DNA from: an uncultured Verrucomicrobiales bacterium
Lineage (GTDB): Bacteria > Verrucomicrobiota > Verrucomicrobiia > Verrucomicrobiales > Akkermansiaceae
Direction: 5' to 3'
Assembly (NCBI GenBank): GCA_937928545.1
Contig: CALGJQ010000044.1
Span: 29,522-93,521 of the forward strand
DNA: 64,000 nucleotides
Below are positions 48,701-56,349 of the stretch, piece by piece. The first letter of the stretch is position 1. Each line of letters starts with the position of its first letter. The notes beneath the pieces were generated by a model that was not told the origin of the DNA, did not search any database, and saw only the letters and a list, made by a program, of their open reading frames with translations. Made by a program: the position numbers and the translations under genes.

Positions 48701-50270
48701 TGCCGGGATAGTAGGCGAGTCCGGAGGGGCCGGAGGTGAGATTAAGGATGGGAGGAACGATGTGTCCGGGTTGGAACTCGTTTCGAGGCTCCCACATTTT
48801 TTCCTGCATCCATTGGTTGATGGGGCGATCCGGAATGCCGGCGGTGGTGTGGAAGGAGTGGAGGACTTGGTGCCCCATGTGCCAGCCGGAGTCGGCGCCT
48901 TCCAGCATGAAGACGACGCGAGCACGGTCGCCTTGGTCGGAGTTGTTATCGACGGTGATGGCGGTGCCGAATTTGTCGAAGGCGATTTCCTTTGGATTAC
49001 GGAGGCCGGTGTGGACCACTTCCATGTGGGAGCCGTCGGGATCGAAGCGGAGAATGGCGCCTTGGCCCGGGAAGTGGTAGAGCTTTCCTTCACGAGTGGT
49101 GATGCTGAAACCACGGTCGCCGATGGTGGCGTAAAGGCGGCCGTCGGGTCCGAGGGCGAAGCCATTGAGATCATGTCCAGAGAAAGAGACGCGGACGCCG
49201 AAGCCATCTTGGATGATGTTCCGGACGTCGGCTTTGAGGTCCCCATCAGTGTCTTCAAGAGTCATGATGTTGGGGATGCAAGCGAAGTAGATTTTTCCCT
49301 CAAAGGCCATGACGCCAGCGGCGACGCCATCGAGTGGGGCGTTGAACTTATCGGCAAAGATCTCGGATTGATCGGCGACGCCATCGCCATCGGAATCGAC
49401 TAAGACGCGAACGGTTTCGGAGACTTTGGTGAGGTTTTCGGGAGGGAATTTCTCTTTCCACTTCTCATACATCGCGAGGCGGTCGTCGGTGCTTTGTGAG
49501 GCGATGTCGTCCATGATCCAGTAGAGGTGATCACGATTGTCTTCGACTCCGGCGCGGAGGCGGTGAGTTTCGGCGAGGTAGACTTGGCCCTTGTCATCGA
49601 TGGTGATGGCAGTGGGGGAATAGATTTGATGGTCTTTGTTGTTGGCGAAGAGGGTGACGACGGAGCCATTAGGAACAGTCATGCCGGGGATGACATCAGT
49701 GGCAAGCATCGCTCCGTTCTTGGGAGCGAGGAGAACTTTGGTTTTTGGAAAGAAGGGCTTTTCGTGGTCGGAGAAAACGAAGTGGTCGGCGTTGATGATG
49801 CCCCATACTCCTGTTTCGTGGTCGATGATTCGTATGCGGGCTTTTTTTCCAAGGTGATCTTTGAGAGGCCAAACGACTTGGCTCATCGCGAGGGAGTTTT
49901 GCCCATTGGCCTCGAGAACGACTTTGTTGTCGATGAGGAGTTGGACGGCGGTTTTTCCCTTGTGATTTCCTCCGGAGATTTGGAAGCCGAGGAAGGGGAG
50001 CTTGATCTCAATTTCGGGAGAAGTGAGGGAGCCGGTGGCGGGGTCTCCTCCGTGAGCGGAGCTGACGTAATAGGATTCTGAATAATCGGTGACGGCACCA
50101 TTCAGGCCTTCAGGGCTAGCGGCGGTGGGGGATTTCCCGAAGGCCGAGCCTTCAACGGCCCACTCGCCGAAGCCATCGGACTCGAAGGGGTCGTAGACGA
50201 GGTCGGTGGCCGTTACTGGCAGGGAGAATGCGAGAATAAGAGAGACGAGGCGCATGGGGTGGCGAATCAT
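45780..50270 (-). CDS. PVC-type membrane-bound dehydrogenase with HEAT repeats and two cytochrome c domains
   Basis: 1496 residues. Signal peptide (MRLVSLILAFSLPVTA; ATG at 50255 possible). Order: beta-sandwich (residues about 25-165), PVC-specific propeller domain of the Piru_Ver_Nterm/TIGR02604 type (about 190-610), HEAT-like repeats (about 640-1110), a TIGR02603-like haem domain with QCMRCHRSE, a second cytochrome with CSACHGQQGEG, then a Pro/Ala linker and IPSTG plus a membrane helix and RMKATCKE. Probably an exported sugar/alcohol dehydrogenase passing electrons to its haems. Such proteins are largely confined to PVC bacteria. Enzymatic substrate unknown. Confidence 0.9.
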   Translation of the reverse strand: MIRHPMRLVSLILAFSLPVTATDLVYDPFESDGFGEWAVEGSAFGKSPTAASPEGLNGAVTDYSESYYVSSAHGGDPATGSLTSPEIEIKLPFLGFQISGGNHKGKTAVQLLIDNKVVLEANGQNSLAMSQVVWPLKDHLGKKARIRIIDHETGVWGIINADHFVFSDHEKPFFPKTKVLLAPKNGAMLATDVIPGMTVPNGSVVTLFANNKDHQIYSPTAITIDDKGQVYLAETHRLRAGVEDNRDHLYWIMDDIASQSTDDRLAMYEKWKEKFPPENLTKVSETVRVLVDSDGDGVADQSEIFADKFNAPLDGVAAGVMAFEGKIYFACIPNIMTLEDTDGDLKADVRNIIQDGFGVRVSFSGHDLNGFALGPDGRLYATIGDRGFSITTREGKLYHFPGQGAILRFDPDGSHMEVVHTGLRNPKEIAFDKFGTAITVDNNSDQGDRARVVFMLEGADSGWHMGHQVLHSFHTTAGIPDRPINQWMQEKMWEPRNEFQPGHIVPPILNLTSGPSGLAYYPGTGYSLGCKDQFLICDYRGSAAVSGIWNFSIKEDGAGFAVDQSGKFNWGVAATDLEWGPDGKLYVSDYVSGWSSHDNGRVYTLAEKNPGEPISKLLAETNLKEAPSTTLAALLSHPDQRIRLRAQLYLADRSDALAHFTGAMNQRLNPIERLHGIWGLGIMARKHKSQAATAFLVNQLENNNPLVRGQIAQALGESTLTNAEFLIPVLSDGSPRVRALAAIAVGRLRDPQALPAIIEMLQLNHSADPTLRHAGVMALLGSASEQDLSAMSRHNSQAVRHAALLALRRLGSPEVTNFLGDTDLIIANDAIRAIHDTQIEAARPIIAALLDDPSLGSAQRPVTRMILRRLIHSAFRIGNEQNLTRLIKAAANSTFPIEERKEAMRLLAMWVNPHVVDQSLGKHAPLSPRDPKLLKTVLSKNIGLLLAGGPEIFGDTMKLALQNDIKHEGLDSGSLTRVIRDEKTDAQTRSSALDLFLKGDPEDADAILTEAAASKNDTLANAALTLASKRNPAATVAALQGALKSDSSSRRQSAWKIVAGLPAEHAVPLLRDGLTNLKDGKGDRASNLDLLIAAQSREEPAIKSALASYEKSLNQDDPLAKWQPSLAGGNAERGFKIYQSHGAAQCMRCHRSESGHSEGGEAGPNLMGVALRHDADGLLESLILPHAKITDGFGVANLKFHDGSSKAGLIVGQSEDHLDLKEGESKIWRIKRSDLAEEPKPMSGMPAMGAILTPFETRDLLAWLLTLTKANNEAPPKYEVEELAFDKAKKMDEVTKTIETPAPQPTEPKKNVSEENEIDPAVMALGKTEYVLCSACHGQQGEGVNGNPPLAQSEWVLGPPENLIKIQLRGLQGEISVKDKIYNLPGMGPFGATKSDEEVAAVLTYIRNEFGNSAPAVAPDMVSALRSEVGKPQLTVADLIDPLAASKATQTDAPAPVLAQIPSTGLGAPMIGIIMFLVIGGLSLLGALRMKATCKE

Positions 50271-50371
50271 GGTGGGAGGATCTTTATACGCAAGAAATGC
50301 GAGAATGATTTCATCACTAAGACAATGCTGAAAGCGGGGTGATTTGTCTGTGGTCTTTGGTGACGCGAAGT

Positions 50372-50953
50372 TTAGGGAAGCGTGATTTTTTCAAAGCCCC
50401 CGAAGTTGGCGGCTTTCTTATCGTTGGCGGTTTGGAGGACGCCGATGACGGAGCCTGTTCTCGGAAGGAATATGGGGGAGCCGCTCATGCCGCCGGCCGG
50501 GAAGGTTTCGTCGGTCTTATAAGAGTGTCGGAATTGTTCTCCTTGGGGCAAGGCGACGACGGTGGCGGCGAGTTTTTGGCCTTTGTTGAGGATGAAGATG
50601 CGGTCGCCTTTTACGATTTCGACTTCAGGGCGATAGAGTAGGGCTTCATCGTTCGAAAGGGTGCGGTCATCGTAGGCCCAGAGGTGGAGGTCTTTTTGAA
50701 CGTGGACGCGTTTGCCTAAGATTACGGGGGACTCGTGACCATTCCGAAAAATTTGAGCACCGTTGGCGGCTGCGCCTTGATGGATGGAGCACGCGATGTA
50801 GTAATCGCCGTCATGGTGGAGTTGAAAGAACGCGCCATGGGTGTTCTTGGTGTGGAGGGTTTGGTAGGTGGGTGGGGCGAGGTAGGTGGATTTTTCTTTG
50901 TTCGAACAGGAAGAGAATATGGCGAAAGTGAGGAGAATGATGAGAGGACGCAT
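50372..50953 (-). CDS. Trypsin-like serine protease lipoprotein
   Basis: 193 residues with lipobox SSC (Cys 16). Chymotrypsin-fold motifs: ACSIHQG (catalytic His position), DLHLWAYD (Asp strand) and PAGGMSGSPIFLPRTGSVIGV (nucleophile Ser in GxSGSP). Shorter than usual for the fold, and no PDZ domain. Likely an envelope-located protease or a degenerate relative. Start at 50953 agrees with a signal peptide MRPLIILLTFAIFSSC. Confidence 0.7.
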   Translation of the reverse strand: MRPLIILLTFAIFSSCSNKEKSTYLAPPTYQTLHTKNTHGAFFQLHHDGDYYIACSIHQGAAANGAQIFRNGHESPVILGKRVHVQKDLHLWAYDDRTLSNDEALLYRPEVEIVKGDRIFILNKGQKLAATVVALPQGEQFRHSYKTDETFPAGGMSGSPIFLPRTGSVIGVLQTANDKKAANFGGFEKITLP

Positions 50954-51060
50954 TGTGACTTCGGGAGTTTAGTTCGATTCTGAGCGTTTGGGAAGTCGGC
51001 TGGGGGCTTTGGTTTGCGCCGGTCTTGCATCGGGAGTGATTTCAGTGCTGAGTTTGTGGG

Positions 51061-51831
51061 GTGAAGCGGCCGATTCTTATTTTCACCCTTTTACTTTGTG
51101 TTTTGGGGGCGGCTCTCTGGTGGATTGTGAAAGAGGAGCAGGCTGCGACAGCCGAGGAGGATTCTCTTTTAGTGCATTGCGCGGCGGGCTTTCGGAAACC
51201 GATGACTCAAATCGCCCGCCAGTATGAAGCTGAGTTTGGGGTTTCGGTAAGGCTGCAGTTTGGAGGGTCGGGAGCGTTGGCAAGTCAGCTTGAGATTGCA
51301 GGGGGGGATTTGTTTTTGCCAGCGGATGAGAGTTACTTAGAAGCGATGCGAGAAGATGGGGGCCTTGTGGAATCGTTTCCGGTGGCGCGTTTGCAGGCAG
51401 GGATTGTCGTGCCGAGGGGGAATCCGAAAGGGCTCGTGAGTTTACGCGATTTGGGACGCAAGGGATTGAGGTTGTGCTTGGGTGAGGAGTCGGCATCGAT
51501 CGGGAAACACACTTGGTCGGTGCTGGAGGAGGAGGGATTGCGGGGATTCGTTCAGGCGAATGTTTTGGTCACAAAGTTTACGGTTAACAATGTGGTGGAA
51601 GATGTGGCGACGGGTGCGGTGGATGCCGCGATTGCCTGGGATGCGGTGGCGCAATCTTATCCGGGGGTTGAGTGGGTCGCGGTGCCGGAGTTTTCAAAGC
51701 GGGCGAAGCGGGCTGAAATTGGGCTGCTGTCTTCGAGTGAGAAAATGGCGCGTGCGCGGCACTTTGCGAATTTTGTGACAGGTCAGGGACGGGAGGTCTT
51801 TGAGAAATTGGGATTCGCTCCGGCTGACTAG
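51061..51831 (+). CDS. modA: Molybdate-type ABC transporter periplasmic binding protein
   Basis: 256 residues from GTG at 51061. N-terminal hydrophobic anchor (ILIFTLLLCVLGAALWWIV), then a type-II binding fold: LLVHCAAGFRKPMTQIARQY, LQFGGSGALASQLEIAGGDL (oxyanion-binding Ser/Gly segment), VARLQAGIVVPRGNPKG and VAAIAWD-type segment VDAAIAWDAVAQ. Looks membrane-anchored rather than free. Belongs with modBC at 44018-45639 although 5.4 kb of unrelated minus-strand genes intervene. Confidence 0.88.
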   Translation: MKRPILIFTLLLCVLGAALWWIVKEEQAATAEEDSLLVHCAAGFRKPMTQIARQYEAEFGVSVRLQFGGSGALASQLEIAGGDLFLPADESYLEAMREDGGLVESFPVARLQAGIVVPRGNPKGLVSLRDLGRKGLRLCLGEESASIGKHTWSVLEEEGLRGFVQANVLVTKFTVNNVVEDVATGAVDAAIAWDAVAQSYPGVEWVAVPEFSKRAKRAEIGLLSSSEKMARARHFANFVTGQGREVFEKLGFAPAD

Positions 51832-51857
51832 GCGAGAATCTTGTTGATGAGATTCTC

Positions 51858-52598
51858 TTACTTTGATGGTTGCTTGGGCTGAGGAACTGAGATTTGGCGG
51901 GTCTTTGTTACCCCGTTAATCTCGTATTGAACAATCACCGCAACTGCTTTGCGGGTGCCCGAGTCAGAATCATCGAGCTTCACTTCGATTAGTTTATAGG
52001 GTTTCTCCTCCTTGCCGTGAGGGAGTGAAAAAGAAGAATTCTCCTCAATTTTAAAGTGATGATGCTCTTGGTCGAGAGCGTTAAGACTGAAGATGACGGA
52101 ATGATCGTATTGCGTAGAATGGCGCCTTTGAGTAAGCTTCATATTGAAAGGCAGCTCGTAAATTTTTCCTTTCTTTTGCTCGCTGAGGTCTTCAACGATT
52201 GCGATTTTTTTGGGTCGACCGTCAAGATTCTCAATCCTAACATCTTTTAGTTTAAAGCGATCTTTACTAGGGTCACTAGAGAAAAATGTTTCTCCTTTTG
52301 AGACGGCTTTAGAGGCGGGGATACGGTTTGTTTTTACTGAATCACCGAAGGGTTTGTGCATAAGATCAAATTGCAGGTGTTGATTACCTAGAAAACTTTT
52401 AAATAGGAGTAACCACATGTCGCTTTCGACATGCACCACCTCAAGCTTTTCGACGAGACTCTCGAGATCTTCGGTGGCGGTCTTGTTGTCTTCTGACAAG
52501 GGGGGCTTTTTTGAGTTTTTACAGCTCGAAGATGAAATCCCCATCGTTACGAAAATCGCTAGTGCAATGCTCTGCTTCCAGTTTCTTTTGGTTTTCAT
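51858..52598 (-). CDS. Lipoprotein of unknown function
   Basis: 246 residues from MKTKRNWKQ; lipobox SSSC near residue 26. Lys/Asp/Glu-rich with AT-richer codons than its neighbours. Two repeated-looking segments: DRFKLKDVRIENLDGRPKKI followed by AIVEDLSEQKKGKIYELP, and a later EKPYKLIEVKLDDSDSGTRK followed by AVAVIVQYE. The F/YKLxxV...AxV pattern weakly recalls the Amuc_1099-like pilus-associated proteins of Akkermansia, but I would not assign it. 24 bp after the stop of convergent modA. Confidence 0.6.
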   Translation of the reverse strand: MKTKRNWKQSIALAIFVTMGISSSSCKNSKKPPLSEDNKTATEDLESLVEKLEVVHVESDMWLLLFKSFLGNQHLQFDLMHKPFGDSVKTNRIPASKAVSKGETFFSSDPSKDRFKLKDVRIENLDGRPKKIAIVEDLSEQKKGKIYELPFNMKLTQRRHSTQYDHSVIFSLNALDQEHHHFKIEENSSFSLPHGKEEKPYKLIEVKLDDSDSGTRKAVAVIVQYEINGVTKTRQISVPQPKQPSK

Positions 52599-52758
52599 AG
52601 GCGTAGCGTGAAGGTTGGTGATTCTGGCCTGTGATATCAAGGTCAGACTTCTTTGCTTTGATGGGGGAGATCAAAATTGCGGTGGTAGTCTAGGCGGCGT
52701 GTTGGATGGGGGCGGTTTGGTATTCTTACAAGAGTCGTTGGAAGAGGTGAAGGGGGAT

Positions 52759-52790
52759 AAAAAAACGCCGCACTCCGAGGAGGGCGGCGT
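52759..52790 (-). terminator. Terminator of the PEP-CTERM gene
   Basis: Stem ACGCCGC / GCGGCGT (52765-52771, 52784-52790) with an A-run at 52759-52765 that reads as T-run leftward. Confidence 0.88.
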
Positions 52791-52822
52791 TTCTAGGAAA
52801 GGTCTTTTCCGAGAGTAGAAAT

Positions 52823-53314
52823 CTAGCGACGACGACGGGCAACAAGACCGAGCGCACTGAGAGCAACTAAAATTGTGGAAGAAGGCTCTGGAACCGGAGC
52901 GGCGTCAAACTCGACTGCGAAGAGGGCTGCACCTTCACCTGAAAAGGTGATGCTGTGGGCACCGTCTCCTGGAGTAGCTGAATTAAGAGAGGTAGCAGTA
53001 AACATTTCTCCGTTTCCAACTCCAACGAATGCAAAGGCAACATTGGTGGCAGGAGCACCTTCAAAAGTTACGAAGACAGACTCGCCGTTTTCGAATTCAA
53101 TACCAGGAAGACCAAAATACTGATTTCCGATCTCAGCATCGGTTGGTGGGAATGGGCCTTCAGTGAAGCGGACGTCACCGTATCCGGGAACGTTGACGAC
53201 AATGTTGTTGTCGAGCTCAGTTCCGATCGCGAAGGACGAAAAGTCGAGGGTGAAGGCGCTGGCGGATCCCGAAAGGGAAATGGCGGCAAGCGCAAGGGCA
53301 TTTGCAGTTTTCAT
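52823..53314 (-). CDS. Small PEP-CTERM secreted protein
   Basis: 163 residues: signal peptide MKTANALALAAISLSGSASA, an all-beta middle (FTLDFSSFAIGTELDNNIVV, AVEFDAA) and the sorting tail VPEPSSTILVALSALGLVAR plus RRR, the tripartite PEP-CTERM signal recognised by an exosortase. Likely anchored or glycosylated at the outer envelope. No enzyme motif. Ends with its own terminator at 52759-52790. Confidence 0.9.
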   Translation of the reverse strand: MKTANALALAAISLSGSASAFTLDFSSFAIGTELDNNIVVNVPGYGDVRFTEGPFPPTDAEIGNQYFGLPGIEFENGESVFVTFEGAPATNVAFAFVGVGNGEMFTATSLNSATPGDGAHSITFSGEGAALFAVEFDAAPVPEPSSTILVALSALGLVARRRR

Positions 53315-53467
53315 GTTTTAAGTAATTAGGGTGATTGAGTAACAGGAAAATTCCCGCACTCGAAGTGAGTAAATCTTGAAATTTGGGGGGAGTCAACTGG
53401 TATCTATTGATTTTTTTTTTATTTTTTTGCGGTTGTTGCGAGGGGTTTGGAGGGGGATATTGTGTAA

Positions 53468-53638
53468 ATGACTGATTTTCAGGTTCAATGTCCTTCGTGT
53501 GGAGAGTTTTTTGAAGTTTCTCAAGTGGCCCCCGAGGACTTTGGGTCCGAGTTGGATTATGATTGTGAGGTGTGTTGACGTCCAATGGTGCTCATGGTCG
53601 ATGAGCAAGGAGGTGTTTCGGCGCTTGGAAGAGAGTGA
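53468..53638 (+). CDS. CPxCG zinc-ribbon protein with in-frame TGA; candidate selenoprotein
   Basis: 56 codons if TGA 53576-53578 is read through. MTDFQVQCPSCGEFFEV, then LDYDCEVC-TGA-RPMVLMVDEQGGVSALGRE and a final TGA. This matches the Cys-rich CPxCG family (PF14255), whose second half reads DCxVCCRP(I/M); the TGA stands exactly at the second Cys of CC. 17 bases after the TGA, TGCTCAT (53589-53595) and ATGAGCA (53601-53607) form a perfect 7-bp stem with loop GGTCG. The loop contains GGUC, as in the E. coli fdhF SECIS, at nearly the same distance. Best read as C36-Sec37; the alternative is a fresh nonsense mutation in a 56-residue gene. Confidence 0.75.
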
Positions 53639-53741
53639 TCCGATGGGGCATTTTCGAGAGTCTGGAAAAAGTGGTGAAATCTCTTCGATTTCGACTTGCC
53701 ATTTTTCGCGAGCTGACACAGTTTCCCGCTCTCGCAAGTGA

Positions 53742-53819
<78 letters not shown>

Positions 53820-53821
53820 CT

Positions 53822-53865
53822 TGACATAAAAAGGCCCTTGAGTGATCAAGGGCCTTTTTATGTCA
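53822..53865. terminator. Strong hairpin after tRNA-Pro
   Basis: Perfect 20-bp inverted repeat: TGACATAAAAAGGCCCTTGA (53822-53841), loop GTGA, then its complement (53846-53865). The A5/T5 parts inside the stem make a bidirectional intrinsic terminator. Confidence 0.9.
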
Positions 53866-54034
53866 GAGGGGCGGGGCTTTTGTGAAAGGAGAGAAGGTCG
53901 AGGGCTCTCATCGTTTCACTTGATTGTGGAATTCGTAGGATCGATTCAGGGAGAAGGCCGGTGGAGTCGCCGTGTTTAGGGAGTGCGGGAGTGATGAAGG
54001 TCGTAATTCTGAAGATAAGCGAATGGTATAAGGT

Positions 54035-54076
54035 GATAAAAAAAACAGCGATCAACGTGTGCTGATCGCTGTTTCT
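54035..54076 (-). terminator. Terminator of the thioredoxin-fold gene
   Basis: Perfect 10-bp stem ACAGCGATCA / TGATCGCTGT (54045-54054, 54063-54072). The A-run at 54038-54045 becomes a T-run on the minus strand. Confidence 0.9.
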
Positions 54077-54097
54077 ATTTGGAAGGATATGGGTGGA

Positions 54098-54790
54098 TTA
54101 AGTCGCGTCCTTTTTAGCCATGGCTAGGGCGGCGGCTTTTCCGCGGGCAACTTCTTTTCCATTGCGGTCTACGAGGACGTAGGCAGGAACGCCAGTGACT
54201 TTGTATGGAGTGACGAGCGTTTCTTTATCGGTGTCGTCCATCAGCATGATCGGCCAAGGTTGCTGGAAAGAAGTGGCCCAGGTCAATGCGGCGTCTGCGC
54301 TCTGGTCGAGTGAGATGTGGATCAATTCGAGATCAGGGTTGGTGGCGATTTCTTTGGTGTATTGCTCCGCAAACTGAGGAGCTCCTTTTTGACACGGTGG
54401 TCACCAGCTGGCGGAGAAGTAGAGAAGGAAGTATTTGGGAGCTTCCTCGAGTTCGTGTTTTACGAACTTTTTGTCGCCGAGCTTATGCAATTTTTTGAAG
54501 GCTTTTCCGAAGTCGCTCGCTGCGAATTCAGCAGCAGCCTTTTTATTTTCGGCAGCAGCAGCGGCTTTGAGGCCCTCTGCTTTAGCCCATTTTTGATCTT
54601 CTTCGGAGAGGATGGTTAGTTTGAAGGTGCGCTCGTTGAAGCCTTGTTTGACGGTGAAGGAGTCACCAGAGGAGGAGATGAATTCTCCTTCGAATGTTTT
54701 TGAGCCATCTGCGCTGGTCCAAGTGCGCGCAAAGCCGGAGCTCAGAAGCGCAAGGGATGCAATGCTCATGATCAGAGTCTTTTTCTTCAT
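54098..54790 (-). CDS. Exported SHD1-thioredoxin-fold protein with in-frame TGA at the redox Cys; candidate selenoprotein
   Basis: 230 residues if TGA 54403-54401 (codon 130) is read. Signal peptide MKKKTLIMSIASLALLSSGF; an SHD1-like domain (RTWTSADGSKTFEGEFISS, ILSEEDQKWA); a helical Ala/Lys linker; then a thioredoxin fold: YFLLYFSASW-TGA-PPCQKGAPQFAEQY, ELIHISLD, cis-Pro VTGVPAYVLVDRNGKEV. In the TlpA/thioredoxin family that position is the first Cys of WCxPC, so this reads W-Sec-P-P-C. Downstream, GCTCC (54382-54378) and GGAGC (54368-54364) form a stem with loop AGTTT, 25 bases after the TGA. Periplasmic thiol/disulfide or peroxide chemistry is expected. Alternatives: nonsense mutation or sequencing error. 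Confidence 0.82.
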
Positions 54791-54863
54791 GATTTCTTCT
54801 ATAATACGTCGTGAAAGTGAGGATTTGTTCTCAAATTTCGCGATTTTTGTTTTTTTATAGGAA

Positions 54864-56297
54864 TCAATCACCTTCAGCGAGTCTTTTTGCCATGAGAGGG
54901 AAGAGAATCCAATGGAGGGGGAGGACGACATACCAGTAGGCGCGGCCGAGGAGGCCTTTTGGGCGGAAGGTAGCGGTTTGAATGAGTTGGTCTTTGGTGA
55001 TTTCGAATTGGAGCCAGGCTTCGCCGGGCATTTTCATTTCGGCGACGAGGATGAGTCGGGCGGAGTCGGGGGTGGTGGTTTGGTCGGAGAGGAGGACGCG
55101 CCAGAAGTCGAGGGCGTCGCCCGCGTGGAGTTCGGTGGGGTGGCGGCGGCCGCGACGGAGGCCGGTGCCACCGGCGAGGCGGTCTAGCCAGCCGCGGAGT
55201 TTCCAGGCCCAGTTCATGGCGGGCCAGCCTTTATTGCCGCCGAGGGACCAGACGGCGGTGATGGCTGAGGTGCGGTCGGTGGTGAGTGGGACGGCTTGGC
55301 GATCGAAAAGGACCCCGTGGGAGGGGACTTGGACGGATTGGAGGAAGGCGGGGTCGAGCTTGCCGGAGGCGAGGGAGTCGAACCAAGAGGAGGGGACTTT
55401 GTTTTGGGCGATGCGGACGAAGGCTTTGTCGATGGATTGTTGGTAGGTGAGGAGATCTTGGGGGACGATTTTTTGAAGGCGGGTGTCTTGGCAGATGGTT
55501 TCGTTGATGAGGGATTGGACGAGGGACTTAGCCAAGGGGTAGCTGGCGGCGGTGACGAGGTAGAGCCAGCGGGCGGAGAGGCCGGGGGTGAAAAAGGGAA
55601 CGGGAATGATGTAGCGTTTGAGCTCGCGTGCTTCGGCGTATCCGAGGAGGAGTTCGCGGTAGGTGAGGACGTCTGGTCCTCCGATGTCGAACTCTTGCTT
55701 GAGGGTTTCTTGCTGACCCAGAACTCCGGTGAGGTAGCCGATGACGTTTCGGATGGCGATGGGTTGGCAGCGGTTACCGGCCCACTTGGGGGTGATCATG
55801 AAGGGGAGTTTTTCGGCAAGGTCGCGGATGATTTCGAAGGAGGCAGAGCCGGAGCCGACGATGATGGAGGCGCGGAGGGTGGTGACCGGAACGGGGCCTT
55901 GGCGGAGGAGGGCGTTGACTTTTTCGCGGGAGGCGAGGTGGGCGGAGAGTTGGCCATCGGGGACGAGGCCACTGAGGTAGATGACTTGTTTGCAGTCGAT
56001 CCATTCGGCGAAGCGGCGTGCGCAGTCGGACTCGCGTTGGGCGAAGTCGCTGCCGGAGCCCATGGAGTGGAGAAGGTAGTAGGCGGCGTCGAGGTCGTCG
56101 GGGATCGGCGGGAGATCGCCGAGGAAGTCACCTTCGAGGAGGGTGAGTTGTTTGCTCTCGATGAATTGTTGAAATTGGGAAGAAGGGAAACGGGGGATGG
56201 AGCGAACAATGCCGGTGACGCGGTGGCCTGCCTCAAGGAGAGTGGGGAGGAGGCGCATGCCGATGTAGCCGTTGGCGCCGGTGAGGAGGATATGCAT
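54864..56297 (-). CDS. NAD(P)-binding (SDR/NmrA-like) protein with C-terminal DUF2867 domain
   Basis: 477 residues from MHILLTG (22 codons upstream are rejected because the Rossmann strand starts at this Met). N-terminal extended-SDR fold: ILLTGANGYIGMRLLPTLLE (GxxGxxG), DLDAAYYLLHSMGSGSDF, VIYLSGLVPDG. C-terminal DUF2867 region with FWRVLLSDQTTTPDSARLIL, MKMPGEAWLQFEI and a hydrophobic end YWYVVLPLHWILFPLMAKRL. Substrate unknown; related to NAD-dependent epimerase-like proteins of many bacteria. Confidence 0.9.
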   Translation of the reverse strand: MHILLTGANGYIGMRLLPTLLEAGHRVTGIVRSIPRFPSSQFQQFIESKQLTLLEGDFLGDLPPIPDDLDAAYYLLHSMGSGSDFAQRESDCARRFAEWIDCKQVIYLSGLVPDGQLSAHLASREKVNALLRQGPVPVTTLRASIIVGSGSASFEIIRDLAEKLPFMITPKWAGNRCQPIAIRNVIGYLTGVLGQQETLKQEFDIGGPDVLTYRELLLGYAEARELKRYIIPVPFFTPGLSARWLYLVTAASYPLAKSLVQSLINETICQDTRLQKIVPQDLLTYQQSIDKAFVRIAQNKVPSSWFDSLASGKLDPAFLQSVQVPSHGVLFDRQAVPLTTDRTSAITAVWSLGGNKGWPAMNWAWKLRGWLDRLAGGTGLRRGRRHPTELHAGDALDFWRVLLSDQTTTPDSARLILVAEMKMPGEAWLQFEITKDQLIQTATFRPKGLLGRAYWYVVLPLHWILFPLMAKRLAEGD

Positions 56298-56349
56298 TTT
56301 TTCGGGGGTGGCTGATTTTCTATGAGGTCGTGGTTCAAGTGAACGATAG

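Noticed and set aside
48579..49403. 274-codon plus ORF opposite the PVC haem protein
   Set aside because: Antisense frame of the propeller domain without its own motifs.
53858..54055. 65-codon minus ORF between two terminators
   Set aside because: No start context, no motif, lies in a space bounded by terminators.
55296..56315. 339-codon Gly/Glu/Asp-rich plus ORF opposite the SDR gene
   Set aside because: Antisense shadow; the minus strand encodes a full Rossmann-DUF2867 protein.
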